The notes below the pieces were generated by a model. That model worked only from the letters and a program-made list of their open reading frames with translations. It had not been told where the DNA came from and ran no database searches. Below are positions 12,823 to 22,960 of a stretch of 64,000 bases of DNA, in pieces. The translations under genes and the position numbers were made by a program. Origin of the DNA: Bromus sterilis (Eukaryota > Streptophyta > Magnoliopsida > Poales > Poaceae); NCBI GenBank assembly GCA_950022295.1, contig OX465595.1, positions 432,754,270 to 432,818,269 on the forward strand, read 5' to 3'. Position 1 is the first letter of the stretch, and every line of letters begins with the position of its first letter.

Positions 12823-13977
12823 GTAGTAACTTGCAATAGTTTTGAGGTATTTATGTGAGTAATTTTTGACCTTTTGGTGTCAAGAGCTCTAGGCTATTAA
12901 TGATAGGTGTCGTATTTTGGGAAATCCGTGTGTATTTTCAAAACCTGCAAAACTAGTTGAGAACTCTAGCTACTAGATGGATCACTAATATTTGGAGGGA
13001 TCGGGTACTAGAGTACACTCACGTACCATGAGTCGAGGATGCGCAAGGATAACCAAACCCCCATACACTCCTCCTCGGGGTACTTGTCTCTTTGTGAACC
13101 TCCTTATTAGATTGAGAGTTACCGATAATAAGTGCATGTGTTCTTTGGACAAATGTAAGTATTGAAAGTTGACACTTCCACCTTCCCATATTTGCTAGCC
13201 TCTCCCGTACCGTGCATTGCCCTCTTCACACTCCGAGATTTGGCGTCCACCTTCGCCGGTGCATCCAAAACCTTGGCATGATACGCTCTGTCATCATAAA
13301 TCTCCCTATATCTTTCCTCAAAACATCCACCATACCTACCTATCAAGGCATTTCCATAGCCTTTCCGAGACATATTGTCATGCAACTTCCACCTCTTCAT
13401 GACTTGATCTTCATGTCATACATGTTCCTGCTACACTGGCAGAGGCATACCTTGCATACATCATGATAGCTACATCTTCTTTATGTTTGAGTACCTTGTA
13501 AAGTGTGAAAGATCTTCTATACTTCTTGTAAAATAGAGTGTTACCCTTAATTGAGGAAAAGATCCCAAAGTGGAAAAAATTAAAGATCCCAAAGAGGACA
13601 AATGAGAGTTAAATAGAAAGAGCCATTGGGGCCACCAAAAAAATACAAAAAAATGGAATAAAGAGAAAAAGAAATAAAAAGAGAGAAAGGGGCAACACTA
13701 CTATCCTTTTGAAAGATCCACACTAGTACACCCTCTATATCCTTGTACTCCATAGAGATGATCATACATGCATATAGATATGTGGGGACCCTTCACACTA
13801 TAGAACTTGGCTTGCATATTCCAAGGATGAGCCTCCTCAAACAAGCTCTAGCTCTTCATGGGCGAGCAAGTTGGATGCACCCCCACTAGTTCCATTGGAG
13901 AGCTTTTCTTAACTCATATGTGCTTCCGTTGCATGTCAATCCCTACTTCTCACATCATATCTATCATTTGGCCTTCT
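12823..13977 (+). mobile_element. Athila-A 3' untranslated segment (second piece)
   Basis: Continues from position 487 after Copia-A. No gene seen; the frames here are short and have no family resemblance. There is an A/G-rich stretch at about 13555-13690. It is cut at 13978 by solo Tekay LTR 2 and resumes at 19270. Confidence 0.65.
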
Positions 13978-15827
13978 TGTCAGAACCTCAAATTTAGGTT
14001 TGTGCTTTTCCAAGCTTGCATTTTGCTTCTTGAAAAAAATTGCAAAAGAAAAGGAAATGGGGAAAAGAAAAGCCCTAAATGAATTTAAATAAAAGGCTAG
14101 AAATAAATCTTTTTCCAAAATTCTTTTGGATGTGTTGAAAAATCCTAAAAATGAGTGTGATCATTTTAAAAGTGAATTGGGATTAATCCCATGCTCATAG
14201 ATTTTTCAAAAATACAAATAGTGGCTTGGAAATTAAATCTTTTGTCTATTTGAATTGAAATTCAAATAGTTTGAATTTCAAAAATTCCCAAAACTTGGGA
14301 TTGGCTTCTATATAGTCACCTAGGTTTTATAAAAATATTTGGGAGTTTTTATAAATGCCCTAGCTATTTATTTTAAAGGGAAACACAAATAACAGAAAAC
14401 AATAAAAATAAAAGCAGAGTTTAGATCTTACCTCTTGCCCACAGGCGAAGGCCCACCTGGACTTTGGCTTGGCCCAGCCTAGCCCGCAGCTCCCCTGTTG
14501 TCTACCTCGTGCCAGGAGGATGGCACCGAGGCAGAGCACGCGCACGCTCACGCCTCCACCTCCTGCTTCGACGTGGCGAGGCCCCGTCCTCATCTCCTTG
14601 CCCCCGTGGACGCCTGGAAGGCCCAGGTTCTTTCTCCCCCTTGCGCTGCCTGTCTCTCTTCTCCCCGGCGAGTCCCCGCGCTTCACAGTAACCCTAGACG
14701 GGGCGGCGTCACCGTGTTTGCGCGGCCACCGAGCTCCTTCCGGCGAGCCAAGGTGTCTACGAGGATCCCCGGCGACCACCAGTTCGAGCAGCAGCTCCAA
14801 TTTGATTCAAGGACCAGCAGAGCGACGACTACTTCAAGAACTCGCCGCCGGCTGCAGATTTTCCGGCGAGCAATTTCTCTCTGCCAGCTCCTCCTCCGGC
14901 CTCGCTGCGGCCTCCATCGCGCTCCGGTGAGCTCCACGACCTTTTTCCCCCTAGCCTAGCTTCGTCCCGACCCCTCGACGCTGTTCTCGCCTTTGACAAT
15001 GGTCCGGCACCCGCCTCCGTCGTCGAAGCCGTGGCCCCGAGCGCCCCCTTGAAGCCCGCCTAGCACCAGCAGATGCGCGACGACGAGAGCATCGCGCTGG
15101 TTCTCTTATTCTTCCTCCCCGTGGCCTCTAGCCAACTCCGGCGAGGGCACCGCCGTGGCAGAGCCGCCGGCGTCAAGCCGCCGGCCTGTCAGCCCCTAAC
15201 CCAGATCCTAATCCCTCCTCTCCTCTCGCTGACAGTGGGCCCAGCCCTTAATTAACCTCGAGTTAATTAACACAGAAACTTAAATAACCCCCTCTCTCAC
15301 TGACATCCCTGGCCCACTGGTCAGCCCCTCCCCCACGTCATGCTGACGTGTTGCTGATGCAGTAAATAGAAATCATTTAAATTATTTAAGAAATTCCAGA
15401 AAATGGCCTAAACTTTGAAATTGAATAACTTTTAAACCATAACTCCAAATTCAAAGTGTAATATATGAAAAATTATCAGAATAAAATTCTCTATCCAAAT
15501 AACCAACTTTCAACCATGTTTGAAATGTTTACAATGAGGGATCAGTAGCATTTTGCTATTTGGCTCTTTTGTATTAAATCAAATAAATTACTATGCTCAT
15601 TTGAAATTCTACCAATGAAATGCAAAGGTGATCACTTACACTTCAGAAGCATTTCACACACATGACCAGTTGGTTTACAATGAAAAAACTTTAGCAAATG
15701 CAACCTGGACCAATTTGAATACATTTGGAGTTCGAATTTGAATTCACTTTTCAAATCAACTTCAATTAAAATGTGGCAATTCAAACATAGGTCACATCAG
15801 CACATTGCCATGCTATATTTTGCATAT

Positions 15828-17189
15828 CACTACTAGGGAATAGCCTTTTAGTGGCGTCCTTTTTTTGCGTTTAGTGGCGCATTTCAAATGCGCCACTAAC
15901 GACAAGCCACTAATAAGGCCTTAATAGTGGCGCATTTCAAATGCGCCACCCCTAAGAATATTATGCGTGGCGCATTTCGAAATGTGCCACCTATAAGCCC
16001 AAATGCGCCACCCATAAGAATCTTACGGGTGGCGCATTCTGAGAATGCGCCACTATTAAATTTTGTGAAATTTTGAATTTTGAATCTGGATCTGGAAAAC
16101 AAATTTTTTAATTTTTTTATTTTTTTTTCTTAATCTCAGGTTAGTATGCTTAATGTCCGATCACTATGCTTAATCTCAGGTCAAACTAACCTCCATGGTC
16201 AAACTTCCCCGAGGGTCACCCCATCCTAGCACTACTCCAGCCCCAGCACGCTTAACTTCTCGGTTCTATTCAACTCTCACTCCAGCTCACCTAGCAGGCA
16301 CTTGTTGATATATCTAACATATAAATCCTATTAAACCATGTTGATGTCTAGGACCTTGTTAATGTTTATGGGTGTGCTAAAATTTTCAACATTTTTTTGA
16401 AACTTTCTCAATGGGACCATTAGCATATTTTGAACTTTAAAAAAATTGATTTTAAAAAAAATTAATTTAATTTTTTTTAAATTTTTTTAATGTTACTATC
16501 TAAAATTTTCAACTTTTTTTAACTTCCGATTTGTCCTCTAGCCTATTTTTGAATTTTAAAAAAGTAAAAAAAAATATTTTTTAAAAAAATTCAAAAAAAA
16601 AAATTTAGTAGTGGCGCATTTCATACAAAATGCGCCACTAATAAGTTTTGAATTAGTTTTGAATTTTTTTCAATTTTTTTGGCCTCTAGATCTTCAAACG
16701 CCCGTAACTTTTTTTCTGTTAGGTTTTTGAGGATTCAAAAAATGTTCAACGGGTTCCATATAAAAAACATTTTCATCGGAGGTCGTATGCAAAAGTTAAG
16801 CCCATTTTACGTAATTCTCGGGAGATTTTGCAAAAAAAGTCGAAATTCATATTTGTAAATTTTCCTAACAACTAGACCACATATCATATGGGAAATGCGC
16901 CACCCCTAAGAGCTTATGGGTGGCGCATTCTGGATGTGTCACTAATAATTCCTTAGGGGTGGCGCATTTCCAGAATGCGCCACCCCTAAGCTCTTAGGGG
17001 TGGCGCATTTCCAAAATGCGCCACCTATAAGGTTCTTAGGGGTGGCGCATTTTGGAAAATGCGCCACCTATAAGGGCTTATAGGTGGCGCATTTTTTACC
17101 AGTGCGCCACCCCTTACAACATAGTGGCGCATTACATATAAAATGCGCCACTAATAAGCTTTCCATGTATAGCTATTTCCCTATTAGTG
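15828..17189. mobile_element. Non-coding CACTA (DTC) transposon
   Basis: A 1362-base element with terminal inverted repeats CACTACTAGGGAATAGC and, at the other end reverse-complemented, CACTAATAGGGAAATAGC. It has a 3-base target duplication TAT (15825-15827 and 17190-17192), as expected for the superfamily. No transposase frame is present. Both subterminal regions are built of many inverted copies of GTGGCGCA / TGCGCCAC (about 15866-16055 on the left, 16612-16645 and 16890-17155 on the right), the usual arrangement for transposase binding sites. The middle is very A/T-rich. It needs a related autonomous element to move. Confidence 0.93.
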
Positions 17190-18112
17190 TATTGAATGTG
17201 CATTGTATTATATTGATTGTGCTTTACTTCCAGTGCTTCGGTGATTGCTTCTTCTCGGTAGAGTTGATCTCGGAGACGAGTTCAACCTCACGTCAGAAGA
17301 GTATTACATCGTGATCGTCAGCAAGGCAAGCAACCCCCTCTTTGATCATGTCTATAAAATCCCAGTTCCCTCTCATTCTCGCAAATGCATGTTTAGGATG
17401 TTACCATGATACGTTCTACCGCTAGTTCAACCTATTCCTTTGCATGACCTATCATTTTGTCATAGTAGTAAGCAAACCACAATCCTAGCAGATGTAGGAG
17501 TTGGTTGTTATCATGTGCCCCCTGCAACTGTTACAGCTTATTGCATGCTTAGAGTTGTTACCTGAGGCTACTTTGATGTGAGTCGGGATGGTAGTGATCA
17601 TGTGAATGATGGTGGTAACGTGTTGGTGAACCTACCCTAAACAAAGGTGAACGATGAGAGGTTGTGTAGGAGTACACAGTGGGTTGTCTCATTGAACACT
17701 GCCTTAGGCCCGAGTTCTTGTGTTGTTATCCAAGACTAAGAGTACGACCACACATTGGGCTCACTGAACCCTCTCGGCCTAGTACCTCACCCCGGACCAG
17801 TCCAGGAGTCGCAAGTAGTTCGCCCTTTAACGATCTCAAGCAGGTGGAACCAAGGTAAGTGGTTGGTGTAGGTTGTGGGCACGTTGAATCAAGTGATCAT
17901 GATCGAGTTGAGCTTGATGGCGGTCACACAACGTTTGAGTCCGCATTGGAACAATCGGCCGGATTCCGATTGTGGTCCCAACTCAAATAGGTGACTCCTT
18001 AGGACTAGAGATGGTGCCGTGAGTGAAGTGTCGTGGCAGCATCCTCGCCAGTACTCACTTGAAGGGTCCATGCCCAGGCGGTAACTGATGAGGCGTGTGT
18101 GTAGCAGTACAC

Positions 18113-18930
18113 CCCTGCAGGGTTAATGAACTATTCGAATAGCCGTGTCCGCGGTTATGGACTACTTGGAGACCTTTACTTGATCATATATAACTTGAAC
18201 TGGATACTTCTAAAACACACCAAGATAAATGTGAGTGCTATGGCGTGCTTCCTCGTGGTGAAGTCGAGGAAGGAACCATAGTGGAGTATTGGTTGGAGAC
18301 TGTTACTTGGACTCGTGTACGTTCTTACCTCTCTCTGGTATTCGTAGTTCAGGATTAGCCAAGTCATAGCTGGCATTTCTGCAAGTGAAACCCCACCTCC
18401 CTTTGCCTTGATACATGTTCATGAGTAGTATAGTTCCTATGTAAGTCTTGCTGAGTATGACTTTGTACTCACGTTTTCTTATTCTATGTTTTAGAGATGA
18501 GACCACTGACCCTGATGGTGGCCTCTACCTCGAGATCGACGTGGACCAATGTCGTATAGTTCCAGGCAGCAGCCTGTGCCCTCTGGAGGGTCGTTGTACT
18601 TTTCTTTCAGGCTTCTTAAGCCATTTGTTAAACTTGTCTTTACTAAGACATAATTTTCTTCCGTTGATGTTTGATGTAATGTTGGATCACATTCATGTGA
18701 TCTCTGCTTGTAATACAACTACTATGTCTGCTCTGTTTAGCAGAAGTTATAAAGACTATGAGTTTGTAGAGTTCACAGTTCATGCTGCGTGTATGATTAT
18801 AACATGCATGTCTTGGTGTGGGGTTCGATAGCTTAGTTGTGTTCTTTCCGGCGGTCTTTTATACACCAAGTGGCCCTTAGATGTGCGCAGCTTGGGGCAT
18901 CGCGATGCGATTGCTCGTGACTCTGTCACG
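18113..18930 (+). other. Hairpin-rich domain of Tekay LTR, copy 2
   Basis: Palindromes: CCCTGCAGGG 18113-18122, CTATTCGAATAG 18131-18142, CCGCGG 18149-18154. Hairpins: CTATGG/CCATAG 18238-18281, here with an inner 8-base stem; GAGTAT/GTACTC 18453-18470 (one G-T pair); CAGGC/GCCTG 18563-18576; CCCTC/GAGGG 18579-18590; GGCTT/AAGCC 18610-18622; TGTCTT/AAGACA 18635-18650; GATCACAT/ATGTGATC 18685-18702. Palindrome GCATCGCGATGC 18897-18908 and hairpin CGTGAC/GTCACG 18916-18930. Three stems carry sequence found in few or no other copies, yet stay complementary. Confidence 0.7.
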
Positions 18931-19269
18931 TGGCACATTTTGTTGTATGATTTAGCCCGCCGGAGATCCCGACTAAGTGATCGGGCTGGAGTAAGTCTTT
19001 GTAAGGGTTATGATTCAATCGATAACATGGTTGAGGCGACTTGTCTATGAGTATGGGGTTCACCACCCATAAGCATTAGACTTGTGAGCGGACGTTGAGG
19101 ACCCATCTCAGTTGATCGTCCGGCCTTAATGGGATGCCCCTCACGTTCGATGCTTACCGAGAGTTTTCTGTGCTTGGCCTTGTCTGCTTAGACAAGTGGG
19201 TACGGCTCTCGGCTCTCCATGTGATTGCATTGTGACCGGAATTACATACGCTAACCCCGGGTCCCGACA

Positions 19270-19802
19270 CTTATCTCTCCTATGATTGTCCTCATTGATG
19301 TATGCCTTTCTCACCCTTTTTGTCTTCCTCCTCCACCATATTTCTCTCTTTGCCATCCTAAATTTCAACTCTCGTGCTTACGCTCATCCATTGCATGAGT
19401 GCTCAAAATTTCGAAAGGGAGTAGATCAAATTGACTTGTACATGGCTAGTGGTCTGGGGACGAGTCAAGATAAGATTCCAATGAATACTAAGTGTGAAAC
19501 TTTAGTAGATTGAGTTCTCAACAAATATATTTTTCTCTCTTATTCCCATATCCCCTTCTTGCACGCAAACACCATTTGGGGACATTCGAGTCACGGACAG
19601 CGAGAGCTCTTGCACCTAATGTTCTTTCGTTGCTTGTTTCAATGCTAATATAGACTCTTGCCTGTTATGACTTGACTTGAATCACATACCTTGATTGCTT
19701 TACTTTCAAAGTTCTTATATGGTTGCTAGCATGTCACCATAGAAATTATGCTTGTTATCATTTACCTACTCGAGGACGAGGAGGAATTAAGCTTGGGGAT
19801 GT
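19270..19802 (+). mobile_element. Athila-A 3' end with polypurine tract
   Basis: Last piece of the Athila-A internal region. It ends in the segment ACTCGAGGACGAGGAGGAATT and the purine-rich AAGCTTGGGGATGT (19789-19802), which abuts the 3' LTR. No gene seen. Confidence 0.75.
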
Positions 19803-21259
19803 TGATACGTCCCAAATGTATCTATAATTTCTGCTTGCTCCATGCATGTTTTGTGTGATATTGCTATGCTTTTGATACACTTTCATACACTTTTGATCAT
19901 ATTTGGACTAACCTAATAACTCTGTGCACCCGAGTGCCAGTTTCTGTTTTCTGATGTTTTTGTATTTCATGTTTTCCCATTATTAAGAGTGCTTAGAAAA
20001 TTCCGGGAAAAATATATAAAAATCAGCGTTCTACAAGAGTCCTCCAGCCGGAGGATGGGGCCCTCGGGTGGCCCACAGCTCCCAGGCGCCCTCCTGGCGC
20101 GGCCATGGGTCTACCCGCGTCGGGTGGCCACCTGGGCGACTGGGACCTCCCCCCGGTGCCCCCTTTGGATCTTATTTATACTCCCATCGCGAAAACCTTG
20201 ATTGTAGAACCCTTTTCTCCAGAAGCAATTCCGATCTCCGCCGCCATCGCCAAAAAGCTTCGGGCGACCAAAATTCCTGTGTCGGCACCCTGCCGGGACG
20301 GAGAAGTTCCCCCGGATTCATCTCCGTCGACGTTGCTTCCTCCCTCCATGATGCGGGAGTAGTCCCTCCTCGGGGCTGAGGTTTCTACTAGTAGCTATGT
20401 GGGAAATTCTCTCTCCCATGATGTGATCTTCGTTGTGATCATAGGCTATGTTAATCTAGGGTGATACCATGATGTTTCCCCTTCTTCTTTCTATTGGATT
20501 TGATGTACTCACTTTTCTTTATCTAGTATAATCCCCGATACCAAGGTGACAGCGGTCTATTGGACATGGATTAGAAGAATATTTTCATGAGCAATTTCCT
20601 CTTTTGTGTGTTGATTGAAGATTGAGTGTCTTTTCGTGCTTGTCTTTGACTATCCTTGACATATGTTGTGGTCATTGTGGAACTTTCATTGGATGGCCGC
20701 GGTGACATTGGGAAATCCATAGATGAGAAGTACGAACTCTGAGGTGTGCTTTTGTAGCCCTACACAATTCCCGTCCTCTCTTGACCACAAAGGAATGACC
20801 TCCGAGTACGTCTCTATTGCATGTTTTATGGGAAATATCATGTGATTAGACTATGTTAATGTTGTTGGGAGTTGCCACTAGTGAAAGTATGAAGCCTAGG
20901 CCTTGTTTCCACAATTGCAATACCGTTTGTTCTCACATTTACCACTTGTTTGCTTGCTGCACTTTTTATTAAAGATTTATATTACCTTGCTTTGCTACAC
21001 CTATCACCCATATTTTGCCATCTCTTCGCCGAACTAGTGCACCTATAAAACTCCTAGTTGTATTAGGTGTGTGGGGGATACAAGAGACTTATTGTATCTT
21101 AATTGCAGGGTTGCTTGAGAGAGACCATCTTCAACCTCTACTTCCCTGAGTTCGATAAACCTTAGGTCATCCACTTGAGGGAAATTGCTGCTGTCCTACG
21201 AACCTCTGCACTTGGAGGCCCAACATAGTCTACAAGAATAGAAGCGTGTGTAGACATCA
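19803..21259 (+). repeat. 3' LTR of Athila-A
   Basis: TGATACGTCC...TAGACATCA, 1457 bases. It is preceded by a polypurine tract and not followed by a primer site, so it is a 3' LTR. A TATA-like motif is at 20173-20180. Its last 1.1 kb is mirrored by the inverted Athila-D LTR at 21459-22572. Confidence 0.88.
20173..20180 (+). promoter_or_regulatory. TATA-like motif in Athila-A LTR
   Basis: TATTTATA follows a GC-rich stretch and precedes CCCATCGCGAAAACC. Athila-B has TATTTAA in the matching place (22942). Confidence 0.4.
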
Positions 21260-21458
21260 ATTGGGTACATTCAGTAGGTGGAGGAGACTTCTCTACCATG
21301 GGTGTGGTAAAGTGGCCTTTCCTCAGCAGCGAACTAAGAGTGCAGTTTTCCATAAACATAACTAGTGAAAATAAAAACAAGAAACAAAAAGATTTAATTG
21401 CAAGATCGAAAGATATACCTTCAAAATTACCTCCCCGACAACGACGCCAGAAAAAGCT
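21260..21458 (-). mobile_element. Athila-D internal start: primer site and gag N-terminus
   Basis: Reading on the minus strand from the Athila-D LTR, a tRNA-Asp-type primer site lies at 21432-21449 (TGGCGTCGTTGTCGGGGA). It is followed by a leader and an ATG at 21353 that opens a short gag start (MENCTLSSLLRKGHF). The frame runs straight into the end of the Athila-A LTR at 21259, so the rest of the gene is missing here. The likeliest reading is that Athila-A inserted into Athila-D and the remainder lies left of the window. Confidence 0.65.
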
Positions 21459-22572
21459 TGATGTCTACGCACGCTTCTATTCTTGTCGACTATGTTGGGC
21501 CTCGAAGCGCAGAGGTTTGTAGGACAGCAACAATTTCCCTCAAGTGGATGACCTAAGCTTCATCGAACTCATGGAAGTAGAAGTTGAAGATGGTCTCTCT
21601 CAAGCAACCCTGCAATTAAGATACAAGAAGTCTCTTGTGTCCCCAACACACCTAATACAACTAGGAGTTGTATAGGTGCACTAGTTCGACGAAGAGATGG
21701 AAAAATATGGGTGATAGCTGTGACAAAGCAAAGTAATATAAATCTGTAATAAAAAGTTCAGCAAGAAAACAAGTGGTAAACATGAACACAAACGGTATTG
21801 CAATGGTGGAAACAAGGCCTAGGTTTCATACTTTCACTAGTGGCAACTCCCAACAACATTAACATAGTCTAATCACATGATATTTCCACTAAAACATGCA
21901 TTAGAGACGTACTCGGAGGTCATTCCTTTGTGATCAAGAGAGGACGAGAATTATGTAAGGCTACAAAAGCACACCTCAGATTTCGTAGTTCTCATCTATG
22001 GATTTCCCAATGTCACCGCAGCCATCCAAAGAGAGTACCACAATCACCACAACATATCTCAAGGATAGTCAAAGACAACCACCAAGAGACTCTCAATCTT
22101 CAATCAATTCACAAAAGAGGAAATCACTTATGATAATATTCTTCTAACCCATGTCCAATAGACCGCTGTCACCATGGTCTCGAGGATTATACTAGATAAG
22201 ATCAAGTGAGTACATCAATCCAATACATAGAGGAAGGGGAAATATCATGGGATCACACTAGATTAACATAGCCTATGATCACAACGAAGATCACCTCATG
22301 GGAGAGAGAGAAGAACACATAGCTACTAGGAGAAACCTCAGCCCCAAGGAGAAACTACTCCCGCTTCATGGAGGGAGGAAGCAACGTCGATGGAGATGAA
22401 TCCGGGGGCACTTCCCCGTCCCGGCAGGGTGCCGACACAGGAATTCTGGTCCCCCGAAACTTGTTGGCGATGGCGGCGGAGATCGGAATTGCTTCTGGAG
22501 AAAAGGGGTCTGGAATCAGGGTTTTCACGATGAGAGAATAAATAGGAGCCAAAGGGGGGCACCGGGGGGCAC
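21459..22572 (-). repeat. 5' LTR of Athila-D, truncated
   Basis: This is the minus-strand copy of the Athila-A type LTR. It starts (plus strand) TGATGTCTACG and stops abruptly at 22572 where the Athila-B LTR begins, so the first 350 or so bases of this LTR are absent. By hand it is about 93% identical to the Athila-A LTR over the last 150 bases. Athila-B probably inserted into it. Confidence 0.8.
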
Positions 22573-22960
22573 TGATACGTCCAAAACGTATCTATAATTT
22601 CTGCTTGCTACATGCATGTTTTGTGTGATATTGCTATGATCTAGATACACTTTCATACAGTTTTGATCATATTTGGACTAACTTATTAACTCAGTGCACC
22701 ACAGTGCCAGTTTCTGTTTTTTGTTGTTTATCTATTTAAGGTTTCCCCCCATATTAAAAGTGCTCTGAAAATTTGGGAAAAATCAGATAAAAAATCAGCA
22801 CACCGGAAGCACCCGGAACCCCTAAGGAGTGCCGGAGGGGACCAACCAGGGCCCCAAGCGGCCACCTAGCCCGACCTAGGGCTTGGCCGCGCCAGGGGGC
22901 GCCAGGACCTCTGGTGGCCCCCCTGGCTGCCCCCCTTCGCCTATTTAATCTTCATGACGC

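Larger units (their letters stand above)
13978..19269 (+). mobile_element. Solo Tekay LTR 2, interrupted by a CACTA element
   Basis: TGTCAGAACCTC...GGGTCCCGACA. It is 5292 bases, of which 1362 are the CACTA insertion, leaving 3930 bases of LTR. The flanks are CTTCT (13973-13977) and CTTAT (19270-19274), a target duplication with one mismatch, which suits an older insertion. It is a distinct subfamily from copies 3 and 4. A GC-rich block lies at about 14440-15240 and the hairpin domain at 18113-18930. No internal region is present. Confidence 0.87.

Noticed and set aside
15896..17314. Small frames in the CACTA element, for example 15896-16102 minus and 17084-17314 plus
   Set aside because: Formed by the inverted GTGGCGCA modules; no transposase similarity.
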